From Streptomyces echinatus (lineage in GTDB: Bacteria > Actinomycetota > Actinomycetes > Streptomycetales > Streptomycetaceae): a stretch of 64,000 nt of DNA. Positions 37,146 through 45,964 of this stretch are shown here, piece after piece. A program made the position numbers and the translations under genes. The first letter of the stretch is position 1. The number at the start of each line of letters is the position of its first letter. A model generated the notes under the pieces. That model was not told the origin of the DNA. It made no database searches and was given only the letters and a program-made list of their open reading frames with translations. The stretch lies in contig NZ_JACHJK010000006.1 in the NCBI RefSeq assembly GCF_014203595.1, positions 124,001 to 188,000 on the forward strand, read 5' to 3'.

Positions 37146-37406
37146 TCACACCTCGTCGGCGTGTGTCTGTGTCTGCTCTGTCGAGGTGCTGGTCGTGAGC
37201 CAGGACTGTGCGGGTTCCGCCGCTTGAGTGGTGTCGAGGGTGATGTGGAGCCGGGTCCCTTCTGCGCGGCCCGCGGGATAGCTGCGCTGCTCGGTCGAGG
37301 CGAAGCAGCGCCGGAGCACTTCGGCGACGCGCCGGGCGACCTCTGGCGTCGCGGCCACGATGCGGACCTCGGCGTGGCCTTCGGAGGGAAAGGGCTCGTG
37401 CTCCAT
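37146..37406 (-). CDS. Small hypothetical protein
   Basis: An 86-residue protein with AGGAGG 5 nt before ATG 37406. It reads MEHEPFPSEGHAEVRIVAAT followed by ARRVAEVLRRCFASTEQRSY and GTRLHITLDTT, a beta-alpha-beta pattern like a small ferredoxin-like fold. There is no signal or membrane segment. The strong ribosome-binding site supports expression; the function is unknown. Confidence 0.7.
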   Translation of the reverse strand: MEHEPFPSEGHAEVRIVAATPEVARRVAEVLRRCFASTEQRSYPAGRAEGTRLHITLDTTQAAEPAQSWLTTSTSTEQTQTHADEV

Positions 37407-37745
37407 ACGGACCTCCTGGCAGGGAGGGGGCAACCACGACTGAGGTCGCTGCCCGACTCCCGTCGACGGTGCGGGCTGCGGCACGTCACCACGGCCACCC
37501 CCTTTGAAGGGTATGCCGGGCAAGGCAGCGTGCGTGCCACGACCGACCCCTCGCGGAACACCGGTGCTCTCCCGGAGCGGGCTGTCGCGGTGGTCGGCGC
37601 CGGCCGCGCCACCGTGGCGGGCCCGGCGGGGAGTACGGTGGAGACACCGAGGGCATGCCGCGCACCGGCTCCGACACCGGTGCCGCTCTTGGCGATCGGC
37701 GACGCCGGGTCGGCCCTGGTCCGCGCCCGGGGCAGGGCTCGGCCC

Positions 37746-38426
37746 ATGAGCGCGCACATGCTCCTCCCGACGACCTCGAACCTCCCCGTGCCCCGGTCGG
37801 CGCCGGGCAGGTCGCGCACGGGCACGCCGGGCCGGCCGAAGCGGGAGCGGGGATCCTCGCCCCGCGAGGGAGAACGTCTCCGTCCGCTGACGCGCGGCCA
37901 GGTCGAGGACCGCCTGCAGGAGCTGGGCGACCTGTACGCGGAGTTCTCCGGCGGCGGCCCATGGGCGTGGAACGAGGCGCGTGCCGCCTTCCTGCGACAC
38001 CTCGTGGCCGACGCGCGACGGCCGGGGTTCTCGTTGCTGATCGCGGAGACCACGGTCCTGACCGGATACGCCTACGGCTTTCCCGTGGGCGGCGCCGGTC
38101 CCTGGTGGGCGGGCTTCGACGGATACGTTCGGGGGAGCCTGCTCCACCGCGTCGCCCCTGGGCGGCTCTTCGTTGTCTCCGGAATCGTCGTCGCGTCCCG
38201 CGTGCGCCGGGAGTACCAGGACCGCGCGTGGAACCTCGCTCGGCGCCTGCAGCGGCGACTGCTCGCCGACCACGGCGCCGCGTTCGGAGTCACGTTGGTG
38301 GAAGCCCGGGACGACGGGATCGTCGAGACGTTGAGGTCCTGGGGGTGGCGCAGTGCCGCAGACGGCACCCTCACGGCCGTACCGCCCGGTTCATGCCGCG
38401 TGCTGGTGCTGACTGCGGGGACGTGA
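37746..38426 (+). CDS. GNAT-family N-acetyltransferase-like protein
   Basis: A 226-residue frame. After an N-terminal ~45-residue low-complexity segment there is a GNAT-like core: LYAEFSGGGPWAWNEARAAF, LLIAETTVLTGYAYGFPVGG, LFVVSGIVVASRVRREYQDR with the acetyl-CoA loop region, and GVTLVEARDDGIVETLRSWG. The R-x-x-Y/Q-x-R pyrophosphate-binding turn is a variant (RREYQDRAW). The substrate is unknown. The start is unsure; the true N-terminus may lie further downstream, near LTRGQVEDRLQ. Confidence 0.65.
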   Translation: MSAHMLLPTTSNLPVPRSAPGRSRTGTPGRPKRERGSSPREGERLRPLTRGQVEDRLQELGDLYAEFSGGGPWAWNEARAAFLRHLVADARRPGFSLLIAETTVLTGYAYGFPVGGAGPWWAGFDGYVRGSLLHRVAPGRLFVVSGIVVASRVRREYQDRAWNLARRLQRRLLADHGAAFGVTLVEARDDGIVETLRSWGWRSAADGTLTAVPPGSCRVLVLTAGT

Positions 38427-38458
38427 GCAGCGCCGTCCTCGGTCACGGCCCGCTCCCG

Positions 38459-38809
38459 TCAGCGCGTGGGCAGGCGCAGGGCGACAAGGGCGATGCCGTC
38501 GGTGCCGCCGGGTGGCATCCGGACGGACAGCCGGTCGCACAGGGTGTCAAGCGGCGTTTCCTGCGCGAGGGCGAGGGCAAGGCGGCGCTGTAGGCCGAGT
38601 CCGCTGTCCAGGTCGCTGCCCGGAGCCTCGATCAGGCCGTCGGTGTACAGGCAGGAGCGTGGACCCCGGCGGCAGGGCGCGAGCGGCACTCGGACGATGT
38701 CCGCCGACGCCCAGGCGGGTTCAGATCCTGCAAGGACTACCCGGGGTGCGCTCTTCCTGACCTCCTCCGGTCTGCTGCTTGCGCGGCAGCAGGGCATATC
38801 TGGCCCCAC
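38459..38809 (-). pseudogene. C-terminal remnant of a SpoIIE-type PP2C phosphatase
   Basis: The frame gives RVVLAGSEPAWASADIVRVP, then CLYTDGLIEAPGSDL and CDRLSVRMPPGGTDGIALVALRL. These are the last third of a SpoIIE/RsbU phosphatase (LYTDGLxE motif). The catalytic GD motifs and sensor domains are absent, and no ribosome-binding site is seen. A complete paralogue is at 46897-48075. Confidence 0.6.
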
Positions 38810-38993
38810 CTCGCTCTTAGCGTCTTCACCAGGGTGGACGGTTCCTGCCAGGACTCGGTCGAGCGAGGCTCGCCGGCTTGGTCAAGCTGCATCCGCGAGG
38901 AGCCGTCCCCCGGTGGACGCTGCCCGCGCCGGCGCTGGTGACCCGAGGACGTTTCCCAGGACTGGAGAGCGATCGCCCGGCAATGAGCAAGGG

Positions 38994-40577
38994 GTGACAC
39001 GCATCGCAATCGTCGTACTGACTCTTGTCGCAGGTGTATCGGCGTCCCTGGCAGCGGCCTGGATCGACCCTTGGTGGTCGATCGTCGCCGTACCGGTGAT
39101 GCTGCTGGGCTTGACGGGAGCGCGGGATCTGCTGCAACGCCGGCATTCGGTGTTGCGCAACTATCCGGTCCTCGGCCATGCCCGCTTCCTCATGGAGCGC
39201 ATACGCCCGGAGCTGCAGCAGTACTTCATCGAGCGGAACTACGACGGCCGTCCCTTCGACCGGGACGTACGCAGCATCGTCTACGAGCGTGCCAAGGGCA
39301 CGGACGCGGAGGAGCCGTACGGCACCGAACGGGACGTGTATCAGCCGGGTCACGAGTTCCTGGTTCCGTCGATGGCGCCGTGCCCGGTGCCGAAGGACCC
39401 GCCGCGCGTGCGGATCGGTGGCCCTGACTGCGGACGTCCGTACGACATGGCACTGCTGAACGTCTCGGCCATGAGCTTCGGGTCGCTGTCGGCCAACGCC
39501 GTCCTCGCCCTCAACGGGGGCGCGGCGGCCGGAGGGTTCGCCCAGGACACCGGTGAGGGCGGATTGTCGGAGTACCACCTGCGTCCCGGTGGCGACCTCG
39601 TGTGGGAGACCGGCACCGGATACTTCGGCTGCCGCACCGGACAAGGAGACTTCGACGCGGCCGAGTTCGCCGACAAGGCCGCACACGATCACGTCAAGTG
39701 CGTGTCCCTGAAGCTGTCGCAGGGCGCCAAGCCCGGCATCGGCGGTGTTCTCCCAGGGGCCAAGGTGAACGCCGAGATCGCCCGCGTCCGAGACGTGCCG
39801 CAAGGACGGACGGTCGTCTCCCCGCCCTATCACCGCGTGTTCTCCACCCCGCGCGAACTCGTGCGTTTCATCGCGCGCATGCGGGAGTTGTCCGGTGGTA
39901 AGCCTGCCGGGTTCAAGCTCTGCGTGGGCTCGCGCCGGCAGTTCCTCGCCGTGTGCAAGGCCATGCTGGAGGAGGGCACGGCGCCTGACTTCATCGTGGT
40001 GGACGGCGCCGAGGGCGGGACGGGTGCCGCGCCGCTGGAGTTCGCGGACCATGTGGGCGCTCCGCTCACCGAGGGGCTGCTCACCGTGCACAACGCCCTC
40101 GTCGGCACGGGCCTGCGCGACCGGATCAAGGTGGGTGCGAGCGGCAAGATCGCCACCGGGACCGACCTGGTCAAACGCATGGTGCAGGGCGCCGACTACG
40201 GCAACGCCGCGCGGGCGATGATGTTCGCCGTCGGCTGCATCCAGGCGCAGCGGTGCCACACGAACACCTGCCCCACCGGCGTCACGACCCAGGACCCCCG
40301 CCGAGCCCGCGCCCTCCATGTACCCGACAAAACGGCGCGCGTACAGCGCTTCCAGGAAGCGACCGTGGCCAGCGCCCTGCAGATCATGGCTTCCATGGGC
40401 GTCACCGATCCCGCGCAACTGCGTCCGCACATGCTCCGCCGGCGCGTCGACCCCGTCACCGAGTGCTCCTACGAGGAGCTGTACGAATGGCTCGCACCAG
40501 GGCAGTTGCTCGCCGAGCCACCGGCCTCCTGGGCGGCCGACTGGAACGCCGCCGACCCCGACCACTTCACCGTCTGA
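38994..40577 (+). CDS. FMN-binding glutamate synthase-like protein with N-terminal membrane helix
   Basis: A 527-residue protein. The N-terminus holds one or two hydrophobic helices (IAIVVLTLVAGVSASLAAAW and WWSIVAVPVMLLGL). The rest is the glutamate synthase FMN/3Fe-4S domain: DFIVVDGAEGGTGAAPLEF, IKVGASGKIATGTDLVKR and the iron-sulphur cysteines in CIQAQRCHTNTCPTGVTTQ. There is no amidotransferase domain, so it belongs to the stand-alone 'FMN-binding glutamate synthase family' whose substrates are uncertain. The GTG at 38994 has a poor ribosome-binding site; the start could be elsewhere nearby. It is 14 nt upstream of the pyruvate oxidase gene. Confidence 0.85.
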   Translation: MTRIAIVVLTLVAGVSASLAAAWIDPWWSIVAVPVMLLGLTGARDLLQRRHSVLRNYPVLGHARFLMERIRPELQQYFIERNYDGRPFDRDVRSIVYERAKGTDAEEPYGTERDVYQPGHEFLVPSMAPCPVPKDPPRVRIGGPDCGRPYDMALLNVSAMSFGSLSANAVLALNGGAAAGGFAQDTGEGGLSEYHLRPGGDLVWETGTGYFGCRTGQGDFDAAEFADKAAHDHVKCVSLKLSQGAKPGIGGVLPGAKVNAEIARVRDVPQGRTVVSPPYHRVFSTPRELVRFIARMRELSGGKPAGFKLCVGSRRQFLAVCKAMLEEGTAPDFIVVDGAEGGTGAAPLEFADHVGAPLTEGLLTVHNALVGTGLRDRIKVGASGKIATGTDLVKRMVQGADYGNAARAMMFAVGCIQAQRCHTNTCPTGVTTQDPRRARALHVPDKTARVQRFQEATVASALQIMASMGVTDPAQLRPHMLRRRVDPVTECSYEELYEWLAPGQLLAEPPASWAADWNAADPDHFTV

Positions 40578-40591
40578 ACCGGAGGACTCAC

Positions 40592-42349
40592 GTGGCCCGT
40601 ACTGTTGCCCGCGTCATCGTGGACGCGCTGAGCGAACTCGGCGTACGCCAGGTGTTCGGCGTCGTGGGAGACGCACTCAATCCCCTGACCGACGCCATCC
40701 GCACCACCGAGGGCCTCGAATGGGTGGGCTGCCGTCACGAGGAGGCGGCGGCCTTCGCCGCGAGCGCCCAGTCACAGCTCACCGGCACCCTCGGCGTGTG
40801 CATGGGCACCGTCGGGCCCGGCTCCGTCCACCTCCTCAACGGACTGTACGACGCGGCCAAGAGCCACGCCCCGGTCCTGGCCATCGCCGGCCAGGTACCA
40901 CTCGCCGAACTGGGCAGCGACTACTTTCAGGAGGTCGACAACGACGCCCTCTTCAGCGACGTGGCCGCCTTCCGCGCCACGATCACCTCGCCCGACCAGC
41001 TGCCGCAGATGCTGGAGACAGCGGTGCGCCAGGCACTGGGCCGCAAGGGCGTCGCCGTCCTCACCGTGCCGGGCGACCTGGGGGAGCGGGAACTGACCGC
41101 CGACCGGCCGCCCCGGTTCTCCCTGACTCCTGCGGTGAGCCGTCCGGAGGAGTCGGCGGTCCGTCGAGCCGCGGAAATCCTCGACCGCTCCGAGCGGGTC
41201 ACCCTGCTCGTCGGGGAGGGGGCCCGAGCCGCCCGCGAGGACGTCCTCACCCTCGCCGACCGCCTGGCCGCACCGATGGTCCTCACCCTGAAGGCCAAGG
41301 CGGGCTACGAGGGCGACAATCCCTTCCAGGTCGGCCAGACGGGACTGATCGGCAACCCCGCCGCCGCATCGGCCCTCCAGGACGCGGACACGATCCTCCT
41401 GCTCGGTACCGACTTCCCCTACCGCGACTGGTATCCCGAGGGCCGGACCGTCATCCAGGTCGACACCGAGGCCACCCACATCGGACGCCGGGTACCGGTC
41501 GAGGCCGGGTTGGTGGGGGACGCCGGCGCCACCGTGCGCGACCTCCTGGGCCACCTCGCGGCCGGGCCTGGTCCGGGCGGCGGACGCGACCGCTCGCATG
41601 TGGAGAAGGCGCGCGAACGCTTCGACCGGTGGCGCGCCGGTCAGGCACGGCTCGCCGACCCGTCGCACGACAAGGGACTCATCGGCCGGGTCCGCTCCGC
41701 GCTGGACAACCGCGGCCACGACATCCGCCCGGAGGCGCTGGCCGCGGCCGTCGACCGGGTGGCGGCCGAGGACGCCGTCTTCACCTCCGACACGGGCATG
41801 GCCACGGTGTGGCTCTCGCGCTTCGTCGAGATGCGCGGCGAGCGTTGCCTCATCGGCTCCTACAACCTGGGCTCCATGGCCAACGCCATGCCCCAGGCGC
41901 TGGGCGCCCAGTGCCTGGACCGCGAGCGGCAGGTCGTGGCCTTCTGCGGTGACGGCGGGCTGAGCATGCTCCTCGGCGACCTCATGACCCTGAAGACGTA
42001 CCGCCTTCCCGTCAAGCTCGTCGTCTTCGACAACCGTCGCCTGGGCATGGTGAAACTCGAACAGGAGCAGGCCGGCCTCCCCGAGTTCGGCACCGTCCTC
42101 GACAACCCCGACTTCGCCGCCGTGGCCGAGGCCATGGGCATCACCGGCATCCGCGTCACCGACCCGGCCGACGTGGAGCCCGCCGTGCGACGCGCCTTCC
42201 GCAGCCCGGGCCCGGTCCTGCTCGACGTCCTCACCAACCCCGACGAGATCGCCGTCCCGGCCAAGCCGACGGTCGAGCAGGGCTGGGGGTTCGCGGTGGC
42301 CAAGGTGAAGGAAGTCGTGCGGAGTCACGGAGAGCCGAACGGGACCTGA
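40592..42349 (+). CDS. poxB: Thiamine-diphosphate pyruvate oxidase/dehydrogenase (PoxB type)
   Basis: A 585-residue protein starting at GTG with GGAGGA upstream. The N-terminal TPP domain carries the activating Glu in GCRHEEAAAFAAS. The C-terminal TPP domain has GDGGLSMLLGDLMT followed ~25 residues later by FDNRRLGM, the thiamine-diphosphate/Mg motif. A central FAD/nucleotide domain lies between. PoxB enzymes decarboxylate pyruvate to acetate and pass electrons to quinone at the membrane. The coupling to a flavin/Fe-S glutamate-synthase-like gene upstream suggests the two act in one redox pathway, an inference. Confidence 0.92.
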   Translation: MARTVARVIVDALSELGVRQVFGVVGDALNPLTDAIRTTEGLEWVGCRHEEAAAFAASAQSQLTGTLGVCMGTVGPGSVHLLNGLYDAAKSHAPVLAIAGQVPLAELGSDYFQEVDNDALFSDVAAFRATITSPDQLPQMLETAVRQALGRKGVAVLTVPGDLGERELTADRPPRFSLTPAVSRPEESAVRRAAEILDRSERVTLLVGEGARAAREDVLTLADRLAAPMVLTLKAKAGYEGDNPFQVGQTGLIGNPAAASALQDADTILLLGTDFPYRDWYPEGRTVIQVDTEATHIGRRVPVEAGLVGDAGATVRDLLGHLAAGPGPGGGRDRSHVEKARERFDRWRAGQARLADPSHDKGLIGRVRSALDNRGHDIRPEALAAAVDRVAAEDAVFTSDTGMATVWLSRFVEMRGERCLIGSYNLGSMANAMPQALGAQCLDRERQVVAFCGDGGLSMLLGDLMTLKTYRLPVKLVVFDNRRLGMVKLEQEQAGLPEFGTVLDNPDFAAVAEAMGITGIRVTDPADVEPAVRRAFRSPGPVLLDVLTNPDEIAVPAKPTVEQGWGFAVAKVKEVVRSHGEPNGT

Positions 42350-42714
42350 CGACACTCGGGGAGTGCCGGCCACGGTCTGCCAGGGACGACGCACGGAGCC
42401 GATCGTGCCGCACTGGCGGCCCCCGCCTGGTAGGTCCTGATCCACCCACACCCTGCGCACCCTGCGCATCATCGGACTCGGCCAGATCTTTCCCGTCCAC
42501 GGCGACCGCGGCGCCACCCCCATTCCTGAGGGCGGGGTGGGCTGACCGGGCGATGACGCGGCAACAGGACCGTGGTTGCTCAGTCAGAAGCGCAACGGGC
42601 CGCCCGGCGGCCCGTAAGTCGCCCGGGCGCGCTCTCCTCGTGGCCGCGGTTGTCACGGACCACCTCACCGCTCGTCCGTGCCGAGGATGCCGCCCACAGC
42701 GCGCCGATCAATGC
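42350..42714. other. Gene-free interval after poxB; possible transposase trace
   Basis: No good gene is present. On the - strand around 42490-42520 the frame reads AAVAVDGKDLAES, which faintly recalls the AVDGKTLRGS motif of ISAs1-type transposases. No inverted repeats or extended similarity support it, so this is only a possible trace of an insertion sequence. Confidence 0.25.
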
Positions 42715-42753
42715 CGAAGGGCCTTCCCGGGGCGTGCGCGGGAAGGCCCTTCG
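42715..42753 (-). terminator. Hairpin terminator after csbD
   Basis: A perfect 15-bp inverted repeat, CGAAGGGCCTTCCCG / CGGGAAGGCCCTTCG, with a 9-nt loop. It lies 17 nt past the csbD stop on the - strand and could also end poxB transcripts from the other side. Confidence 0.75.
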
Positions 42754-42769
42754 ACGAAAGGAAATGCAG

Positions 42770-42943
42770 TCAGTGCTTGAAGGCGTCCTTGGCCTTCTCC
42801 TTGGCCTCACGGGCATCCCCCGTGCTCTTTTCGGCCTGTCCTTCGGCGGCCATGCGGTCATTCCCGATGGCGTTTCCAGCCGCCTCTTTGAGCTTGCCCT
42901 CGGCCTGTTCGGTCTTCGCCTTGGCCTTCTCGCCGGCAGTCAT
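42770..42943 (-). CDS. CsbD-family stress protein
   Basis: A 57-residue charged protein, MTAGEKAKAKTEQAEGKLKE with AIGNDRMAAEGQAEKSTGDA, the CsbD pattern. CsbD proteins are sigma-B controlled stress proteins in Bacillus and are abundant in streptomycetes; the biochemical role is unknown. Its place next to a cluster of SigB-type regulatory genes fits the same control. Confidence 0.9.
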   Translation of the reverse strand: MTAGEKAKAKTEQAEGKLKEAAGNAIGNDRMAAEGQAEKSTGDAREAKEKAKDAFKH

Positions 42944-43085
42944 GGAATGCGCCTCCTCGTCACTGCGGTGCCGTTCTCTGTTGCTGCAGTCCCTCGTGCC
43001 CCGGCTCTCCCCGTACAAACAAGCCGCCCTTCCCGGAATGAAGAAACAGTCGCGGGGCATACGGCGGCTCAGGAGGTTGATAATC

Positions 43086-43256
43086 ATGGTTCCCTTGCTG
43101 CTCGTTCTGCTTCTCGCACTCGTCCTTTTCGGTGCCGGTTTCGCCGTCAAGATCCTTTGGTGGGTGGCCCTCGCCGTCCTGGTGCTGTGGCTGCTCGGCT
43201 TCGTCATGCGCTCCACGAGCGCGGGTGGAGGGCGCGGCCGTTGGTACCGATGGTGA
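43086..43256 (+). CDS. Small hydrophobic membrane protein
   Basis: A 56-residue peptide with AGGAGG before ATG 43086. Two hydrophobic helices (VPLLLVLLLALVLFGAGFAV and LWWVALAVLVLWLLGFVM) are followed by a basic tail (RSTSAGGGRGRWYRW). This type of small 'hydrophobic protein' is widespread in Streptomyces near stress genes. A long hairpin follows 19 nt after the stop. Confidence 0.85.
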   Translation: MVPLLLVLLLALVLFGAGFAVKILWWVALAVLVLWLLGFVMRSTSAGGGRGRWYRW

Positions 43257-43274
43257 CCTGACTAGTACTCACCC

Positions 43275-43316
43275 CATGAGCGGGGCCTGGCCTGTACCGG
43301 CCAGGCCCCGCTCATG
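43275..43316. terminator. Perfect 18-bp hairpin
   Basis: Arms CATGAGCGGGGCCTGGCC and GGCCAGGCCCCGCTCATG flank a 6-nt loop. It lies right after the small hydrophobic protein gene and is a strong terminator for it. No T-tract. Confidence 0.85.
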
Positions 43317-43329
43317 TCGTTCCCGTTGA

Positions 43330-43804
43330 TTCGGGCGGTTGGAAGCAGGCGGTGGCGTCTTTGCCGCGGGGCAACGGCGGACCCGCCAGGCGTCGGCGAG
43401 GCAGTCGACCAGGAGCACCCCGCGTCCCTGAGCCGGTGCAGGCAGATCAGGACGCCGATGGCCTGGCGGAGCGACTTCCTTCTGCAGATGCGCCGGCTGC
43501 TCGTCACGGCGCCGAGGGCCGGAGTCCGGATGAGGGGGCCGGTGCTGGTGTGGTCGATCTCGCCGGTCACGGTCACAAAGGTGACGCCGTCGGTGGCGGT
43601 GGACACGACTGCCAGTGGTTCGGGCCGGTGCCCGTTCTCGGTTTCCACCACGGTCTGTCCAGCCTCCTCGATCTCGGCTACGACCTGCATCTTGTCCGAG
43701 CGATGGCTTGCGTCGTATGAGGCGACGCCGTTGTGTGGCCCAGCCGGCAGTCCGATCACCCTGGGTTGTCCGGCCCGATCGCGGGTACCTGCGTCTGAAG
43801 GCAT
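43330..43804 (-). pseudogene. Degenerate STAS-domain (anti-anti-sigma) gene
   Basis: The - strand frame contains PLAVVSTATDGVTFVTVTGE followed by IDHTSTGPLIRTPAL, a typical STAS N-terminal half. The expected DSSGL phosphorylation segment is lost. A later piece, IGVLICLHRLRDAG, resembles the helix after the phosphorylation site. Sequence beyond that is not coherent. A loss of the central part would explain it. An intact STAS gene is at 48521-48856. Confidence 0.5.
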
Positions 43805-43825
43805 GAGGTCGTAGAGGCGGTGCGG

Positions 43826-44308
43826 ATGGAACGGGCCTTGGCGGGCGACGACAGAATGACGCCCCACTCAGATGACGCTTACCCGAGCGTCGCGGTGGCT
43901 CTGGACGGGGAGGGCCCCTGCATCGCCGAGGCGCGCCACACGGCGGCCGGTTTCCTGACCCGGATGCGCGCCGAGCACGGTGTTGCGGTCTCCCAGCGGG
44001 CCGTGGAGGTGACGCAGCTGGTGGTGAGCGAGCTGGTCACCAATGCGCAGAAGTACGCCGTCGGCCCCGTCCTGCTGGATCTGCGGATCGTCGGTGCTCT
44101 GGTGGAGGTCCAGGTGTGGGACTCGGATCCGGTGCTGCCGGTGGCCCGGGCCGCCGATGCGGGCCGGGTGGGGCAGCACGGCCTGGAGATCGTCATGGCC
44201 GTCTGCCAGGGCTTTGAAGCCGTGCGAGAGCCGGTCGGCAAGCGCATCATCGCCCGTCTGGCCCTGACGGACGATCCGTGCGGCGTCAGCTCCTGGGCCA
44301 GCAGGTGA
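43826..44308 (+). CDS. RsbW-like HATPase anti-sigma factor/ATP-binding protein
   Basis: A 160-residue protein with a GHKL ATPase fold. The N-box is VVSELVTNAQKY, with a later DSDPVLPVARAAD and GQHGLEIVMAVCQGFEAVR as the G-box. Streptomycetes carry dozens of these as anti-sigma kinases that bind SigB/SigF-type sigma factors or phosphorylate STAS partners. The start is uncertain between ATG 43826 and ATG 43856. A decayed copy of the same type is at 48105-48330, and the sigma gene lies 600 nt downstream. Confidence 0.85.
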   Translation: MERALAGDDRMTPHSDDAYPSVAVALDGEGPCIAEARHTAAGFLTRMRAEHGVAVSQRAVEVTQLVVSELVTNAQKYAVGPVLLDLRIVGALVEVQVWDSDPVLPVARAADAGRVGQHGLEIVMAVCQGFEAVREPVGKRIIARLALTDDPCGVSSWASR

Positions 44309-44592
44309 GCGACCGCGGGGTTCGGCTGATGCTCGCCCGCACGCCGAAGCCGGCCGCCTCGCCGTGACCGGCCTGGAGTCCTGGCCGCTGTCGCTCGACC
44401 CGGCGGGGACGGCGAGAGCGCTCGCATCGGTCACCTTCACGACGTGCGCTGCCCGTGCCGCGGCGACGAAAGGGCCGCAGGACCGTCGGTCCCACCCTGC
44501 CACGCCCGCGCACTCGTAGCCGAAGGCCCCAGTACGTGCCGCCGCCCCGACGGGCAGGCCGCATCGGACGCTTCCCCGACCGGAGGCTCCCC

Positions 44593-44634
44593 CCGCAGCC
44601 GCAGCCGCAGCCGCAGCCGCAGCCGCAGCCGCAG
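44593..44634. repeat. Hexanucleotide tandem repeat (CCGCAG)x7 within gene-free stretch 44309-44912
   Basis: Seven perfect copies of CCGCAG occur in a 604-nt stretch with no convincing gene on either strand. Read on the - strand the repeat would code Cys-Gly dipeptides, and on the + strand Pro-Gln or Ser-Arg/Arg-Ser, none belonging to a recognisable protein. The stretch must include the promoter of the sigma factor gene, but I see no clear SigB-type box. Confidence 0.9.
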
Positions 44635-44912
44635 CCCGCTTGCCGGTCCCTGCCGTCGCGGCGCCGGCCCGGTTCCGGTCGCAACCCCTGGACCACCCGC
44701 CGCACGAGGGCCGCCGGCCGACTCCGGAACGCCGCCGGGCTTGTCGGCCAGACCGGGCTGATGGCCTCTCCGCGGCGAGGCGTCCCAGCTCACGGCCCTG
44801 CCTCTCGAGCGCGTGGTGGCAGGCATGGGTGGAAAAGGGAGGGGTAGCCGAGGCATCGTCGGTCAAATCGCTGCGGGCCGTGGCACGAGCCCGAAGCCGG
44901 GAGGGGACGTAC

Positions 44913-45752
44913 ATGGCGCTCATGAACATGCTGGACAGGCAGACCACCGAGCTGCCCGAAGTCGCCGACCCTTCCCGGGTGGCGCCCAAGGATGCGCGTG
45001 AACTCTCCCGGTTGTTCTTCGAGCAGCTGGCGGTGCTGGAGGAGGGCACGGCCGAGTACAGCTACGCCCGCAACACGCTGATCGAGATGAACATGTCCCT
45101 GGTCCGCTTCGCGGCCGGCCGGTTCCGCAGCCGGGGTCCGGAGGAGATGGAGGACATCGTCCAGGTCGGCATGATCGGCCTGATCAAGGCGATCGACCGG
45201 TTCGAGCTGTCCCGCGAGGTGGAGTTCACCTCCTTCGCCATTCCCTACGTCGTCGGTGAGATCAAGCGGTTCTTCCGTGACACCACCTGGGCCGTGCACG
45301 TACCCCGGCGGCTGCAGGAGGCCCGCGTCCAGCTCGCCCGAGCCACGGAGGAGCTGCGGAGCCGGTTGGGTCGTACGCCGACGGTCAAGGAGCTCTCGGA
45401 GCTGATGAGCCTGCCTGAGGACGAGGTGATGGAGGCCCGTCTGGCCGCGAACGGCTACAACTCCGCCTCCCTGGACGCCGCCATAGGCGGCAGCGAGGAC
45501 GGCGAGACCGCCCTGCAGGACTTCATCGGCGTGGAAGACACCGCGCTGGAGTTGGTGGAGGATTTCCACTCCCTGGCGCCGCTGATCGCTGACCTGGATG
45601 AGCGGGACCGGCAGATCATCCACATGCGGTTCGTGGAGGAACTCACCCAGGCCCAGATCGGTGAGCGTCTGGGCGTCTCCCAGATGCACGTCTCCCGGCT
45701 GCTGTCCCGCTGCCTCGCCCGCCTGCGTGAGGGCCTGCTGACCACCGGCTGA
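44913..45752 (+). CDS. SigB/SigF-family RNA polymerase sigma factor
   Basis: A 279-residue group 3 sigma factor with GGGAGGGG upstream of ATG 44913. Region 2 is clear (EEMEDIVQVGMIGLIKAIDR, then VEFTSFAIPYVVGEIKRFFR). Region 3 includes WAVHVPRRLQEARVQL, and region 4 the helix-turn-helix LTQAQIGERLGVSQMHVSRL. Such factors direct osmotic, oxidative and sporulation stress responses and are held inactive by RsbW-like kinases. HATPase, SpoIIE and STAS genes on both sides match the partner-switching network. A good terminator follows. Confidence 0.95.
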   Translation: MALMNMLDRQTTELPEVADPSRVAPKDARELSRLFFEQLAVLEEGTAEYSYARNTLIEMNMSLVRFAAGRFRSRGPEEMEDIVQVGMIGLIKAIDRFELSREVEFTSFAIPYVVGEIKRFFRDTTWAVHVPRRLQEARVQLARATEELRSRLGRTPTVKELSELMSLPEDEVMEARLAANGYNSASLDAAIGGSEDGETALQDFIGVEDTALELVEDFHSLAPLIADLDERDRQIIHMRFVEELTQAQIGERLGVSQMHVSRLLSRCLARLREGLLTTG

Positions 45753-45776
45753 CCAGCCGGCTGTCCGCGCCTTCCA

Positions 45777-45804
45777 GATGCCCGTCACAGCTGTGGCGGG
45801 CATC
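45777..45804 (+). terminator. Terminator of the sigma factor gene
   Basis: Arms GATGCCCG and CGGGCATC with an inner CACAG/CTGTG stem form one long hairpin 24 nt after the stop. Confidence 0.75.
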
Positions 45805-45964
45805 AGGCGTATCCGGGGCTGAGGCGTGCGACGGAGGCACTGGGTGCTGCCAGTCGTAGCCACCCTCGGCTCGCCGCCCGATTGGGTGGGTGGGGGACCG
45901 AGCCGAGCTCCCACTCTTCCTGGTGTGCCTGAGGCAGAAGCATGCGCACACTCCATGGAGAAAA

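Noticed and set aside
38826..40565. 579-codon - strand frame opposite the glutamate-synthase-like gene
   Set aside because: Shadow of the + strand gene, which has conserved Fe-S cysteines and FMN motifs.
40772..42523. 583-codon - strand frame opposite poxB
   Set aside because: Shadow; TPP motifs on the + strand settle the coding strand.
42470..42530. Transposase-like VAVDGKDLAES on the - strand
   Set aside because: Too short and without terminal repeats; noted only as a possible trace.
44593..44634. Short tandem repeat as a CRISPR-like array
   Set aside because: The 6-nt units are contiguous with no spacers; it is a microsatellite. No CRISPR array was seen anywhere in the window.
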